A DNA stretch of 64,000 nt from Strix aluco. Lineage: Eukaryota > Chordata > Aves > Strigiformes > Strigidae. The stretch spans positions 24,890,029 through 24,954,028 of the forward strand of contig NC_133933.1 of the NCBI RefSeq assembly GCF_031877795.1, in the 5' to 3' direction. The notes beneath the pieces were generated by a model. It saw only the letters and a list, made by a program, of their open reading frames with translations. It had not been told where the DNA came from and searched no databases. How positions within the stretch are numbered: position 1 is the first letter of the stretch; every line of letters starts with the position of its first letter. Positions 22,591-34,645 of this stretch are shown one piece after another. The translations under genes were made by a program, and so were the position numbers.

Positions 22591-23460
22591 GGACAGCGCG
22601 TGCATCGTGCGGCGCACGGCTTTCTCACAGAATGATCAGAAATTGAGGGGGAAGATCCTTTTTTTGGGTTTTATTTGTTTGTTTGTTTGTTTGGTTTTTG
22701 GTGTTATATATACAGTGCTTCTCCTTGTCATCCCTTCAAGCCATTAAAAGGTGTACAGGCTCTCTCGTTTTTCGTTGGAATGTCACACCTCTTGGTAGTA
22801 CTGACCTTACGTGCAACGTTGTATCGGGCTGTACTCTGGCCTAGACTGTTGGATAGTAAATAGCCCAGATTAGTAGAGAGCAGATTATCTGCATTACTGG
22901 TGCTAGCACCAGTGACAGGAGGTTGCATCTAGCTGTTCAGCCAAAGGATAAAATTCAAAGGTGTCTGTTGAACTCAGTGGGCTATTGATCAGCAGATTGA
23001 ATTCACCATGTTCGAAAAAGAAAAGTAGAGGAGAAAGGCGTATTCTATCTGGACTGCTACAATGCAGGTTTTAGGAGGTATGAAGATAAACCCTGCGCGC
23101 CCCTCCGCCCACCCCCTTCCAAGAGAAAGGACTAGAGAAAAAAGATGCAACTTCTAGAGCAATGGGGCTTTTAATAGCCAAGTAAACTTCCCTGTATCAT
23201 GCCCGTTCAATGAGCTACTTTGTCTGACACTCTGCCTTACTCGGTACCAACATAAGACTCTTCCAGGAAACATTAAACAAACAAAAAAATACTGCTGTAC
23301 AGCCAGTTGCCTGTGCTATGCTATGGAAGATGTAGAATTCCTCTCTGATCCACAACTTTCCACCTACAAGCAAAACGGTAGGGAAGTTTCCCTCCATTTC
23401 AAATACACGCGGATGGCTCTTCCCCAGGGAGAGTCTTTCCTCTGTCACTTTGTGACTCTG
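22591..23460. repeat. Diverged paralogous segment upstream of RhoGAP copy 2
   Basis: Counterpart of 10,250-11,080 at roughly 90% identity, including a GTTT microsatellite (about 22,674-22,694) not present in the other copy. It ends abruptly at 23,460, where a displaced gene fragment begins. Confidence 0.8.
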
Positions 23461-23967
23461 CGGCCGGGCTCCGCCGCAGCGCAAACGGCCAGGGCAGCCC
23501 CCTCCTCTTCCTGCTGGTGCGGCCGCCGCTCCCTCCCGCTGCAAAGGGAAAGAGAGCAAGAGCCCGTCAGTGGGAACCGCCAGGCCAGCGCTCCCGGAGC
23601 CTGCCCTGCCCTGCCCTGCCCTGCCTGCAGCGCGGTGCTGAGCCGTGCGGCGGGACGGGACGGGACGGGCAGGGAGCCGGCAGCTGGAACCAGGGCTCTG
23701 GCTCAGCGGCTCCGGCTCGCAGTCTCCTGAGAGTCGGCGGCACAGCGGGACAGCCCCGCCCAGCCCTCGCCCTGCCCTTCTCCAAGCTGTGAGCAGCAGC
23801 AGAGGGAGGCTCCCTGTCCCGCAGAATCACGTCCGGCGGCCGCTGCCCAGCGGGTGTCCTTGCTCGTCCAGGTGACCTCCTCCCTTGGGGTGCCCAACCT
23901 GCGGGGTGACACTCAGGGAAGAAGGGAGCACGGCTCCTCCCGGCTCTGGCCGAGGAGCAGGGACTGA
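23461..23967 (-). pseudogene. Displaced fragment of the RhoGAP gene (part of one exon and its upstream intron)
   Basis: Matches about 4,046-4,553 (and 16,387-16,894) at roughly 97%, in the same orientation. It carries the first ~80 bases of the exon encoding [14 protein letters not shown] with its acceptor TTTGCAG, plus about 430 bases of upstream intron. The rest of the exon is missing: the match starts abruptly inside it, joined to unrelated upstream DNA. It cannot make a RhoGAP domain. Its high similarity makes it much younger than the inverted relic beside it. Confidence 0.8.
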
Positions 23968-24169
23968 AGGTTTTCCCAGCTGGGGCTTTGGACACCAGAA
24001 ACCTCAGCATCGTTTCTGGCAGGGCTGGACATCAAATGTTGTCCTCTCAGCACCATTTGTCCCATGGCCTCTCTTTGACCACTGCTCTCGGGACATGAAT
24101 GTTTTGCTCTTCAGATTAGCTTAAGCCTGCATACATGGCATCATAGGGTTGAAAATAGAACTGTTAGGG
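23968..24169. other. Unrecognised spacer between gene fragments
   Basis: About 200 bases without a match in the RhoGAP unit or a recognisable repeat. It separates the young fragment from the old inverted relic and may hold the rearrangement breakpoint. Confidence 0.4.
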
Positions 24170-25800
24170 TTTGGGTGGGTTTTGCTTTAGCTGTTGTTCG
24201 CTTTCAAGAAGTCACTTTGGTGCACATGGTTTTGCTTTCCTGATCTGTGTTTGGAAGAGAAAAGTGTCCCTGCAATCATAGCAGACACCAAGCATCAGGC
24301 AGAAGCCTTGCTGCATGCACCCTCATCTCTGCTCGATGTCCTCACAGAAGCTGGGGGAGATATGGTGGTGGAGTCTGGAATGGGAGATGTATGTCAGCTC
24401 CCCAAACACAGTGACAATGTGTCTGGTGTAGGAGTGGAGTTTCTGATGAGACCAAGTTGGTGCTGTGCCTCTGTCTGGCAGTAGAGCTGGTGTGTGTTTT
24501 GGTTATTCCTCCACTTCCCGGCATGGTACATAGTAATGGAAACTTGCAAGATTGTGTCTCAAATGCGTTGATATTGTGCTCAACCAAACCATAGGACCAC
24601 AAAATACATACAAAAAAGACAGAGGGGAGTAGCTGTCAACTTCAGAGGGGTTTTGCTCAGGACCTACTTCATCAGAGCTTCCTCAAGTCTATTTTGTGCG
24701 GGCGGGAGTACTGTCCAAAATGTGACTGATGCAAACCAGCCAAAGGAATCTCCTCTGGAGAGCTAAGGTGGTAATTTGGCCAAATAGTCACTTACCACTC
24801 GAGGTCGTCTCTTGCCATCAGTTAATTCCAACCTTTCCAGTTTAGGTACCTCCAGCTTTGCCTCCAGTCACTCCCAAGAATGTGGCAGACTCTCTGGGGC
24901 ATCCTGAACAACTGACAAGGCTTTCAGAGGAAAGAAGGCAAAATGAGCTCACTTTGGTTTAAAACAGAACTGGCTCCAGTGGATCGTGGCTGTCCCTGTC
25001 TAATCCCATTGTGGGATGAAAAGGTTTGCAGGCTCTCCCCAGGACAAGGAGAAAAAGAGAAACCAAAAAAGAAAAGAGGCGTGGGGAGAGGAGAGTGAAA
25101 GCTGCATGGAAAAGAAGAGGAGAAAGAGAGAAGAAGGTTTTGGGGATGGACCAATGAAATGATGCAGGAAGGTCCAACAGGTCAGGAACCCCAGGTGTGT
25201 ACCAGGCTCTGCTGCCCATCTTTCACCACTCTCAACACTCCTCTAAGTTAGTTGAACTCACTGGCAAGGGATGGCGAGGGATGGCGCTGTGCAGGGTCTG
25301 GAAATAACTCCATGGCAGTGCTGCAGGGGCTCCCAACTGAGCCCTGCTGCATGGTACAGGGGCACTGTGCATCTCTGCACATGTTCAGGGCACTAAGGAC
25401 ATTACCCATGGGGATAAGGTGTCAGAGCCACCCTGTAGCCAATGCCAACAATAGCTGTCTCTTCTGGGCCATAAGCAATTCCTCATAAACAGTGTTCTCC
25501 AAAGAGAGGGCAACAAAACCCTGCCTCTTCCTGCCTTTATGAGTTTATCGAAGCTTTCTGATTCTGTTGTTGCAGGTGCTGATTCATTTTCACCAGCTAA
25601 ACCACTGTGATTCCGGGGCCCCCGCAGTTGGTGTTTACAATAAAATGATCTTTTCTCTCTTCTGACTGAGTCTGCCACAGGATATTCTGCAGTGGGGAGC
25701 TGTTGTTTTGTGATGAATCCTCGAGGAGGAGTTTGGGATTGTCCCTTGTCCCAGCATTCTTTCCAGTGGGCATCAGGGCTGAGTTGAGGTGCTTTAGGAG
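24170..25800 (+). pseudogene. Old inverted relic of the 3' end of a RhoGAP paralog
   Basis: On the plus strand this stretch follows the minus strand of about 2,430 down to 840 at roughly 70%. Matching landmarks in order: tail-exon text (DTKHQAEALLHAPSSLL, compared with [17 protein letters not shown]), its donor GTATGT, the charged tail exon between GGTTTGCAG (about 25,022-25,030) and CCCCAG/GTGTGT (about 25,193), the last acceptor GTTGTTGCAG (about 25,576), and AATAAA at 25,639-25,644. The acceptor before the first exon is lost (TTTCCTGAT in place of TTTCCAG), frames are interrupted, and the catalytic exons are absent. It is a dead fragment whose tail signals have outlived the gene. Confidence 0.8.
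25639..25644 (+). promoter_or_regulatory. Relic poly(A) signal AATAAA
   Basis: Stands in the place matching the poly(A) signals of the two intact genes, 54 bases after the matching last acceptor. It is probably unused now unless the relic is transcribed. Confidence 0.55.
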
Positions 25801-25811
25801 TGAAACCAGCA

Positions 25812-25960
25812 CAGAGTCACACAGGGGGGTGGAGATTGGAAGGGGCCTGTGGAGGTCATCTGGTCCAACATCTGCTCAAGCAGTCTCACCTAGAGCAGGT
25901 TGCCCAGCACCATGTCCTGGTGAGTTTTGGGTATCTCCAAGGAGCAGCACCATGAGGTCA
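25812..25960 (-). repeat. CR1 LINE 3'-end fragment next to the relic
   Basis: Shows 'ggtcatctggtccaac', 'ctcaagcagtctcacctag' and 'agcaggttgcccagcacc', the CR1 tail read from the reverse strand. Its place and direction relative to the gene match the fragment at 735-862. Confidence 0.8.
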
Positions 25961-25980
25961 GAGTGAGGGCAAGACATAGG

Positions 25981-28900
25981 CAGGGCATGGTGGCCAGGAA
26001 GGGCTGAAGGTCCTTATGCATCCACTGTCACCTGCAGCCGTCATACTTGCACACTGATTGTTGGGCATTTTATTCAGAATTCCCTCACTCACAGCAATGG
26101 TATAAACCAAACTAGCACTCTAGGTAGTATAAATACTCCCCTCAAATGATGCACCCCCTATTGATCACATAGAGCTGCAACAGGAAGATTTCATCCAGTT
26201 TGCTCAGAATGACTCAACTAAATGTTCTGTTCTCTACAGAAATGTCATTTTTAAAAGGAGCTTAAAAAACCTGAGGTCTTGGGAACTGCACTCCATTCTT
26301 TCCCCTTGGCGAGAACAGGAATGCTCTACACTTGAAGTGAACCACTGTCAGGGTGTGCATACTTTACTTGTTAATTGTCCCAGACACTGGCAATAAGAAG
26401 TGATGCACAGTAAATATCACTTCTTTCCTGCCTTTGAGAACTTACAGTCAAATTAAGACATGGCAAGGGGAAATAATATGTAACAGAAACAAAGCTATAA
26501 GGGTGCTGAGAACTCAAGCTAGTGCTGGGTGAATACAAAATACAGGTGCTCTGATTGTCTGTCATTTCATACCCATTGTGCATTTTGTATGAGTGGCTTT
26601 GAAAACAAGAATCAAGGGAGAGAGTCTCTGGCATGAAGGCAGAGAACTGATGTATGAATATGACTTTCCCCTGAGAAAGAAAAAATTACTGTTGCCCTTG
26701 GCAAGCAATCAGGAGGATGCATCTGGTACATTATTAGGAGATGCGTACATGGTATAAAATGAGACTAGATATATGTGAGACTTTGAATAAGATGGAGAAG
26801 CCAATCATGGGTGGAGCAGTTGCAGAGGAAGACCTTCATAACACCATTTTGCACAATGTTATGTGTGAAGACAAGGAGGAGGGCGGGACAGGGCTGATTT
26901 CCTGTTAGATTCAAGATTTTGGGGCTCTTTCTGGTCTTCACATCTGGGGGTCTGCTGAAACCTCTGTCATGTGAACATGGAGAGATTTTCATTGAAATGC
27001 TGTACCTTTGAAGGCAACACAAAGCATAGTCTTGTACTTACAGATATGGTACAAAGCATAGAAATAACAGACTTTGAGAATGGCCATAGTAACCAGACAA
27101 GACACAAAGAGTTTCTAAATCCCAGTAGCCCAATGGATAATAATGCTGGAGGTGGGTTCATGCTCTAATTTGTATTCAAAGCCTGAACACTACAGAGACA
27201 CAATTCGTAGTACCTGGAATTCAGAACAGGCCCACTATAAAGATATGGCTGGAGGTTAACAAATAGATGTGATCTCTTATCACCTTAATATTTCAGATAA
27301 GTCAGTTCAAGGTTTAATTTTCTCCCAATAATACACAGCACTCTATGGGAGGAAGTGAAAATTGCAAAAATGAGTAAGGAAAGATTGTTCACTCTTTCTT
27401 ATAACACAGGAATTAGCAGGCAACACATGAAATTATTAATCACAATAAAGGAAAGGAAGAACATCTGCACACAATACATAATTAAACTGTGCACCTCCTT
27501 GCCACAGGATGTTTTGAATATCACAAGTATGAACGGGCCGAAGAAGCAATTAGACAGAATCAGAGAATAAAGGTCTCTCATGGGCCATTAAGCTCTGGGA
27601 AGCAGGAACAGCCTCCTGAATCCCTGAACTAGTCAGTAGATATAGGGTACAGCGGGGGAAGGAGCATCACATTTCTTACACTTTTTTCCTACACATCTTT
27701 CACTGTTCAGACTCAGAGACGGGAAGCTGAGCTAAACGAACCTTTGGTATGACCCTGTGTGGCTATTCTCATGAATTATACAATACATGCTACGGATGCA
27801 ATTCACATTCATGCAGAGCATCAGCTTATGGCCTTGCAAATTCTGCTGAATATTTACAGTGAGAATTTAAGCAGAACCTAAGTGGCTGAGTTCATGCATT
27901 CACATGATCCCATTTCACCCTATCTGAATTTATATACTGCCTCTTCTGTGACTGGTTTTTGGCTTGGGTGCAATTTGATATGCAATTAGTCAAACATCTT
28001 CTCCTGCGATATCTGTCCTGTTGTGAACAATTAGCGTTGCATAAGGGAATATGTTCTGAGGCTCGAATCCCAGGGATTCCTGTCAATTTGCATTGACAGC
28101 ATGCTTACAAGAAAGGAGCTGACAGGTCCAGCTGGAATTGAGTGTTAGCAGACACAGAGGCAGCCACACACCAGCCCACAGATGGTCCACCTCTTGCTCA
28201 CATTCTTAGCTTAGCCTGCCTTGAACATCCTTTTGTTTTTATATTAATGTTATGCAAGCTATTGAATGTGTTTGAATGTCCAATGTTCCAGCTATGGGCT
28301 AAGGCCACAAGCAGAGTTCTTCGATATTTTAATGTGCAACCCGTGTGAAGGAAATTATTGAGTACTTAGTTATACACAGGACAGTTTCTTCTTGTCGGAG
28401 AAGAGAGGACCAGCTGGTAGGAGGCTGACCTGATGCTGTTCCCAAGGTGGTCAGATTGTCTGAGAACAAACTCCACTTGAAGAAGAGACAACTTGACTTT
28501 GCAAGGAAGATCAGTTTGCTTCAAACAGTGGTTCTCAAAAAAATCCTTATTCATGGTGATGAGTTTTTCTCCACATTAAAGCCTGCTCTGAGTAACTGGG
28601 TATCTGACAAGCCCTTGCAGAAATTATTTATTTAAAAAAAAAAAAAAAAGCAAAACCCCTCCCAAATCTGTTCTCATCTAGAACTAAATTTTCTGGGGAG
28701 AGCAAGAAGAGGTCGTTTTTTAGTGATCAGAGCTCATGTGTTGGAAAAGCTATCAGATGCTGTATTTTCTTGGCTTTGTAAAGCCATTTAGCTGTGTTCT
28801 GGAAGTAATTGGCTTTTAGTACTCTGGCTAATCAGATCCCTTCTTGGTTTACCCTGAACTAATTAACTCTCTTCAAATTATTCCCAGTGCAGCTGATCAC

Positions 28901-31900
28901 CTGAAGACCTCTCATCCCTGTGCAGCAGCTGCGGTCCATTGCTGATAAGAGGAGACATTCTCCATCACAAGATGTCTTCCCAAACAGAACTAGATCAAAA
29001 TGCTAAGCAGCGTCATAATATTGTACCAAATAACAGCCTTTTCTCTACCTGTAATTTTTTCCTCTCCAGGGGACCCTGCCTACAGTTCTGGATGCTGCTT
29101 TTCTATTATAAGGGCTGCAATGTGTTACCAGGAAACACGACTCCACGCACATGTGACAGCTCAGCTTGATCGAGCATCTTTGCCCTTCAGTGGCTGATCT
29201 GTGTGTGGTAAAAGACTACAGCCCTACATGGGTTATAGGGTGCAGAATGCAGTATCATTTTCCAAGTATGAACGGCATCCCAGGGTTATATGTCATTGTG
29301 CTCCTCTGCACCTCTTAGGCAAAGGCTTGGATGCAAAGAATGGTTAAATTAGTTGAGATCATAAGAGGAAGCCAAAGCCACACACCAGTATTAAAGCACA
29401 GGATTTGTTGGTTCTAAGACCTTTACAAATGCCGGGCACAAGCAAACACCAGTTATTTAATTCTGAAAGATATAATGAAGTGGGATGTTCTCTGGACAGA
29501 GTGAGCTGAGACAATCAAAGGAGTTTGAGTTAAGAATGCTTATGAATGCCATCACGGGGGTTATGTATTCCCAGTGTCATAGCTGTGAATGTATCACCAG
29601 CAATTCCCTCAAAACATTCAGAAGAGTCACAAAGAAGCTATATAAGTTCATTGTCCAGGAAGCTTTTGCTAATCTTTTCATCTCTGATGCTAAAGGAGAA
29701 GCTGTAACCTGCCCATGTTATTACTTGTACCCGAATTCCAAGCCTGAGGCTCAACATCATGTAAGAGAATATGTTTAGCAAATATTGGCTGAAGTTGTTT
29801 GCTGGTCAAAGCGGCCTCGGGTGGTGTCCATCCAGGAGACTCAGTTTCTCTCTCCACACAGATGGCCACAGAAAATCACTTGTCATCCTTTCATGTTACT
29901 GTTGGTCATTATTTACATGCCCAGCATTAGAGTCGTCAACATTAGTGTCTCCAGCACCAGAATCAGTCCCTGTTAAAGCCTTGACACTGAACCCAAACTT
30001 TCAGAAGGGGCTCTTTCTCTGTGAACCATCCCAAAATGCAGATCTGAACAGCTGCTGCAATCAGAAGTGTGTGAAATTCATCTTTGGATCTGCATGTTGC
30101 AGCATGGGCTGCAAATCTGTCCGTTATTAACCTTCCAGATGGCGAGCTGAGGAGACATCCTTCAATTGATGGGTGTACAGTGAAGTTTTAATTAACAGTC
30201 ACTGACCTTTAGGAGCAAGGCATAGTGATCTATGTACTATGCCAGACTTCATAGATATCGTAGGAAACTGCTGGAGCATTGGAAAATACCTTCTTCTGAG
30301 GTATTTTAAGGTAATTCTAATTAGAGATAATTCTAATTAGATTTCAGCTATCTACTTCAGATTTGAACTGTTGCTTACGTGCTTTCCTCTCAAGTATCTT
30401 AAACACCTTCTCAGACCTTCAGCAGACCACATCAGGGTGCTTGGGTGGTCCCCCAGTGTAGATTGCTCAGAGTCTCCAAATCTGTCCTTCAGATTTACTT
30501 GTCGCAGAACACCCATAAGAAGTTAATCAACTAATTAAGGTTAAACAGAGAGGAATCTGAGGGGAGAGCTAATCGGGAGGAATTCTTTAATCTTACATTT
30601 TGCTTTTCTTGCTCACATGCTTCCATTTTGTGTCATCTAAAATTTCAGTCACAAAAATTACTCTTCTGCACTGAGCTTCATGAAGTCATTAGGTTTGAAT
30701 GATGATCTTGCTAATACTCTACTGTTTCCATATTCCTGTGTATCTTGGGTATGAAAACAAAATCACTTTGCAGACAAAGTTAGTAAGCAACACCTTCAGC
30801 TCCTCTCCTGAAGATGTTTATATCATTTTGTCATGATCTCTTGTCATTACATGTCCAAGTGAAGAGCAGTTCTCGACTTCTTCTTGAGTCAGACTTGTAG
30901 TGAAAACCCAGATGCCCAGGAAACTACCAGTGATTTCTGTGGTAAATAAGTGGGTTGGCTCAAGGTCCTTGTTCAGAGGGAGCTAGCATTTTCATCATGT
31001 TTGATGTGGCCAGAGTGTGTCTACTTGTTCTTGTGTGGGTGAGTATGACATAACTTGTCTGGTGTTCAGACCTGTCTGAAGCCTGGGCTAATGAAATAGG
31101 CCTGTATTATTAAATTCTGCTGAGAGATAACACCATGCCTCCATGCTAGCTTGGAGCATGAGTAGAGTGGGTTTACTCCTGCCTAAGTGAGGACTTCGAA
31201 GACATATGGTACAGACCTCTCCCAGTACACTACGGCATTCTCCATAGCTGCTGGTGATCCACTCTGCTGTGTCAGAGGCAGCATCCAGGCTGCTGGCTGA
31301 ATGATGTGACCCAAGACTCACACCTTTAGAAACAGCCATGTGTCTTCTTGAGTAGGCCAACATAGTAAAGGGTAGTTCAGAGGATGCTTTATTTGATTTT
31401 ATTCTCCGACTCTATTCAAAGCTGCCTCTTACTCCACATCTTCCACACATGTCAACCACAGGGTCTGAAGTTTCTCAAGGTCAGTGATTCTTTTTCTTAG
31501 GGTTTTGCTAATAGAAGTGTCCAGACCGCAAGAAACCCATTGGGAGTACACCAGTCTTGCTATAAGTGCTGGGTTGCATGCCAGGTCTGGTGATCAATGC
31601 CAAAGAGGAGAGAGAATTTCTGCACATGAATCTGATCCCACCTGTTGCACTCACAAGGAGGCATGAGCACTTTGAAGTATTTGGTCTACTGTGAACAGCT
31701 CCACTGATGTAATTTACCTTGCATGTTAGCTATGTGACCCTTGAAGATGCAGCCACACTAATTTGACAGTTTTAAGTACATGATTCCTCTTGGCTGCAAA
31801 TTTCTTGGATAAAGCAGATGTAATTTGCACAATGCCATGATGTAAAAAGGATACCTGTTCAGATTACATCTAGTTACTTTGAAATTGCAGGAGGCAATGT

Positions 31901-34576
31901 GAAAACTGGAGTTTGGGACCATTACTTGATCCCTAGAGCAGTAACTAGCTAGAAGGATCTGAATGGATAAGATTTCTGCTGTCATTTAGTCATATTCACC
32001 AACCTTTGCCCAGAGAGATTTTTGATCTATGGCGAAGGCCAGGGGATAATTAGAGTTCTGCTTGCTCAACTTTTGAATTGTTATGACTCAGCATGGCCAG
32101 TTCAGCTGAACTGAGTTCCCCTGCTCTTTAGGGATTCGACTAAAGAAAACTTAAGCATATTATATAAAGGCAAAGTAAAACACATTATCAATTGATATAC
32201 TAGGCTTTTTCACCATGAAAAGGAATTAATAACATGGAAGCTCATCCAGTTATCTTTCTATTGAAGTGGTTGTAACAAACAACGTTCCTGTTATAAATAC
32301 AAATTCATCTCACCGTACCACTGTGGCATTCTCTGTTTAATCTATTTAAATATAAAAGACTTGCTCTGTGTCATATAATGCAGTCACACAGATTTTGAAA
32401 GGAAATGAACGGTCTGAGTACTGAGCTATTCAGATTCCCTGCTACAACACAGAAAAACATTCATGTACACAGTGAGTATTCTCATAGCAATGGGAACAGT
32501 GATACACACCACAAGAAGCTGGAAATGTATCTCCCAGTCCAGAAAATCTGCAGGACATTATCTAAGAGAAGACCAAGATCTCAGCACTAAGGGAGGATGA
32601 GATCTTCATTATTTACTGTAGACAAAATATTAAAGATGAAGAGGGAAAAAGTAAAAATTTTCCAAGATGCCTGATGACCCTGTATGGATTTAAATTTTGG
32701 ACATTCTGTTCAAGAAAATACCTTATTCTCTTAAAGCCCAACTAGGTAAGACTGTTGAGATACATATGAAACAACCTTTTTACTCTTTGTGCTGAATTCA
32801 CAGTAGAATGTGGGGCAGTGTTTTCAGAAGTTATTTCAATAAGTGTTAGTGAACTGCACATGCATAATGGCATTCTTTTCTGCCTGGATGTGAGTAATGA
32901 TTTAATTTTTATGTGTCTTTTTAGTGCTGCTGGATATGACAGCTTGTAAGGTTTAAAACAAATCCTTATTTAAGTCAATATAGAACTACATATGTGTTTT
33001 GTTTAGATTTGGGGTTTGAGTTGTGGGTCTTTTTCTATTATGTGTTTTAGACAGTGAGGAGAGAGTCAAGAGAGAATCAGCAGCTTGCTGGCTTCTCTCT
33101 CACAATAAATGCATGTCAGACTGCTTCACAGAAGATGACACATCCACTTTGCTGTGATAGATCAAATTCTTCAGTGACTGCACCCCAAACAAGACATAAA
33201 CCCAAATATTACTGCAAAAGAACGCCATTCTGTAGTTTGTTGAGTTTTCAGTATCAAACTTACCATTCCATAATTGAGTTTGTTCATTTTCCTAAGAGAA
33301 TAAAGCACTTTCAGATTTATCTCAAGACTTAGTTATTTGTAGAAGAAAATGAATGTAGTGAGCTGATGTCAGAACTGGTGTCTTTCAAGCACGCTTCTAT
33401 GTTGTTTTCATCAGAAACTGGTGGATCATTTCTATGAAAATGAGCACATAATCATTCCTCCCACAGCTTTCTTTCTCATCAGAGTCAAACTTTATAGAGA
33501 GCAAGACATTTATGCAAGACATAAGCATAAACACTATAATGTGATTTGTTTTTAATGTATTTCCTCCTTCTGCAGTTTGGATGGGATTGCAGATTATTTC
33601 TCCTACAAATACTGTACAGTGGTCAAGTATTTTGTCTGTTATGCATAGAAGCTTTTACTTTACTGGTGGCTATGCACAGCCTTTAACTTTCCAATTTGTA
33701 ATACTAGGCAATTGAGCATGGCAGGAAGCCTTGGTTTTTAGATTCACTTTACATGGAAATGCCCACTCATGGATTCTCTGGACAGGCAGCCGACTCTCAG
33801 ACTTTCTTGGTGCCCACAATGGCAATGCCCACTGGGGTTCTGCTTTTCACTTCACAGCTGGAGTCTTCCCTCAAATCCTTAAATAGGTTAATCCATCATC
33901 ACTGGAAAGCAATAGGAAATTAATTATTGCAGTCTCTGATAAACAAAGCTAGCAGCAAACTTTCCAGTGGAGAGCAGGGCCAGTCTACATACCAAGAGAA
34001 TTCAGCCAGGAGAGACACAGTCTCAGGGCGTTAACCAGTTCAGCTTCTCAAAGTGCAGGAACTCTTCTGGTTTAGAATTATTGACAAAAATTGCACCTGA
34101 AAACCAAGAAAGAGCTTATGATGACTCCAGAATTATTATCACAGGTGGATATGTAATGTATCAGCCAGAGGTGATAGAGATACTGCAGAGGCTGAAAAGC
34201 AAGCCGTTTAGATCAGAAGGCCTATGATGCTGTGTTTCAGACACATGCTTAGGACCGTGCTTCCTACAAAGGCAGTCACACCTAGTAGGATACATTGGCA
34301 TTTTGCTTTCAAGTTTCTGTGTTCAACTTGTCACATCAGAGTCCAAACAGATCTAAAGTGAGAGCTTAGAAGGCGCCAAAGATAATGACCAAAGATCAAA
34401 GATCTAGAAAAAAAATACATATAAGAAAATACTGAAGGAACCAGGGATGCTATTCTGGAGAAGATTAAAGTAAGACATCGTAACAGTCTTCAGTTACTAC
34501 ACAGGGAGCAGTTGCAAAGATGCTGGGAATGATCTGTTTTCCACATCCACAGTGAATGGCATGAGCTTCTATGGGA
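25981..34576. other. AT-rich intergenic DNA, no gene seen
   Basis: No open frame above about 120 codons and none with a recognisable domain or splice context. Contains a 16-base A run at about 28,633 and an AT-rich block at 28,780-28,930 with several TAAT cores that could be a conserved element. Confidence 0.6.
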
Positions 34577-34645
34577 GATCATGGAATCACAGATCAACGA
34601 TCCAGAAACGTTGCAGAGGACCTCTTGGGGTTCTTTCCAGGCCTA
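34577..34645 (-). repeat. Short CR1 LINE 3' fragment
   Basis: 'atcatggaatcacagatc' followed by 'gaggacctcttgggg' is the reverse-strand CR1 tail, degraded. Confidence 0.5.

Noticed and set aside
24342-24602. Minus-strand frame of 86 codons over the relic
   Set aside because: Lies opposite the relic tail exon, with no match to the RhoGAP gene in its own frame. A shadow.
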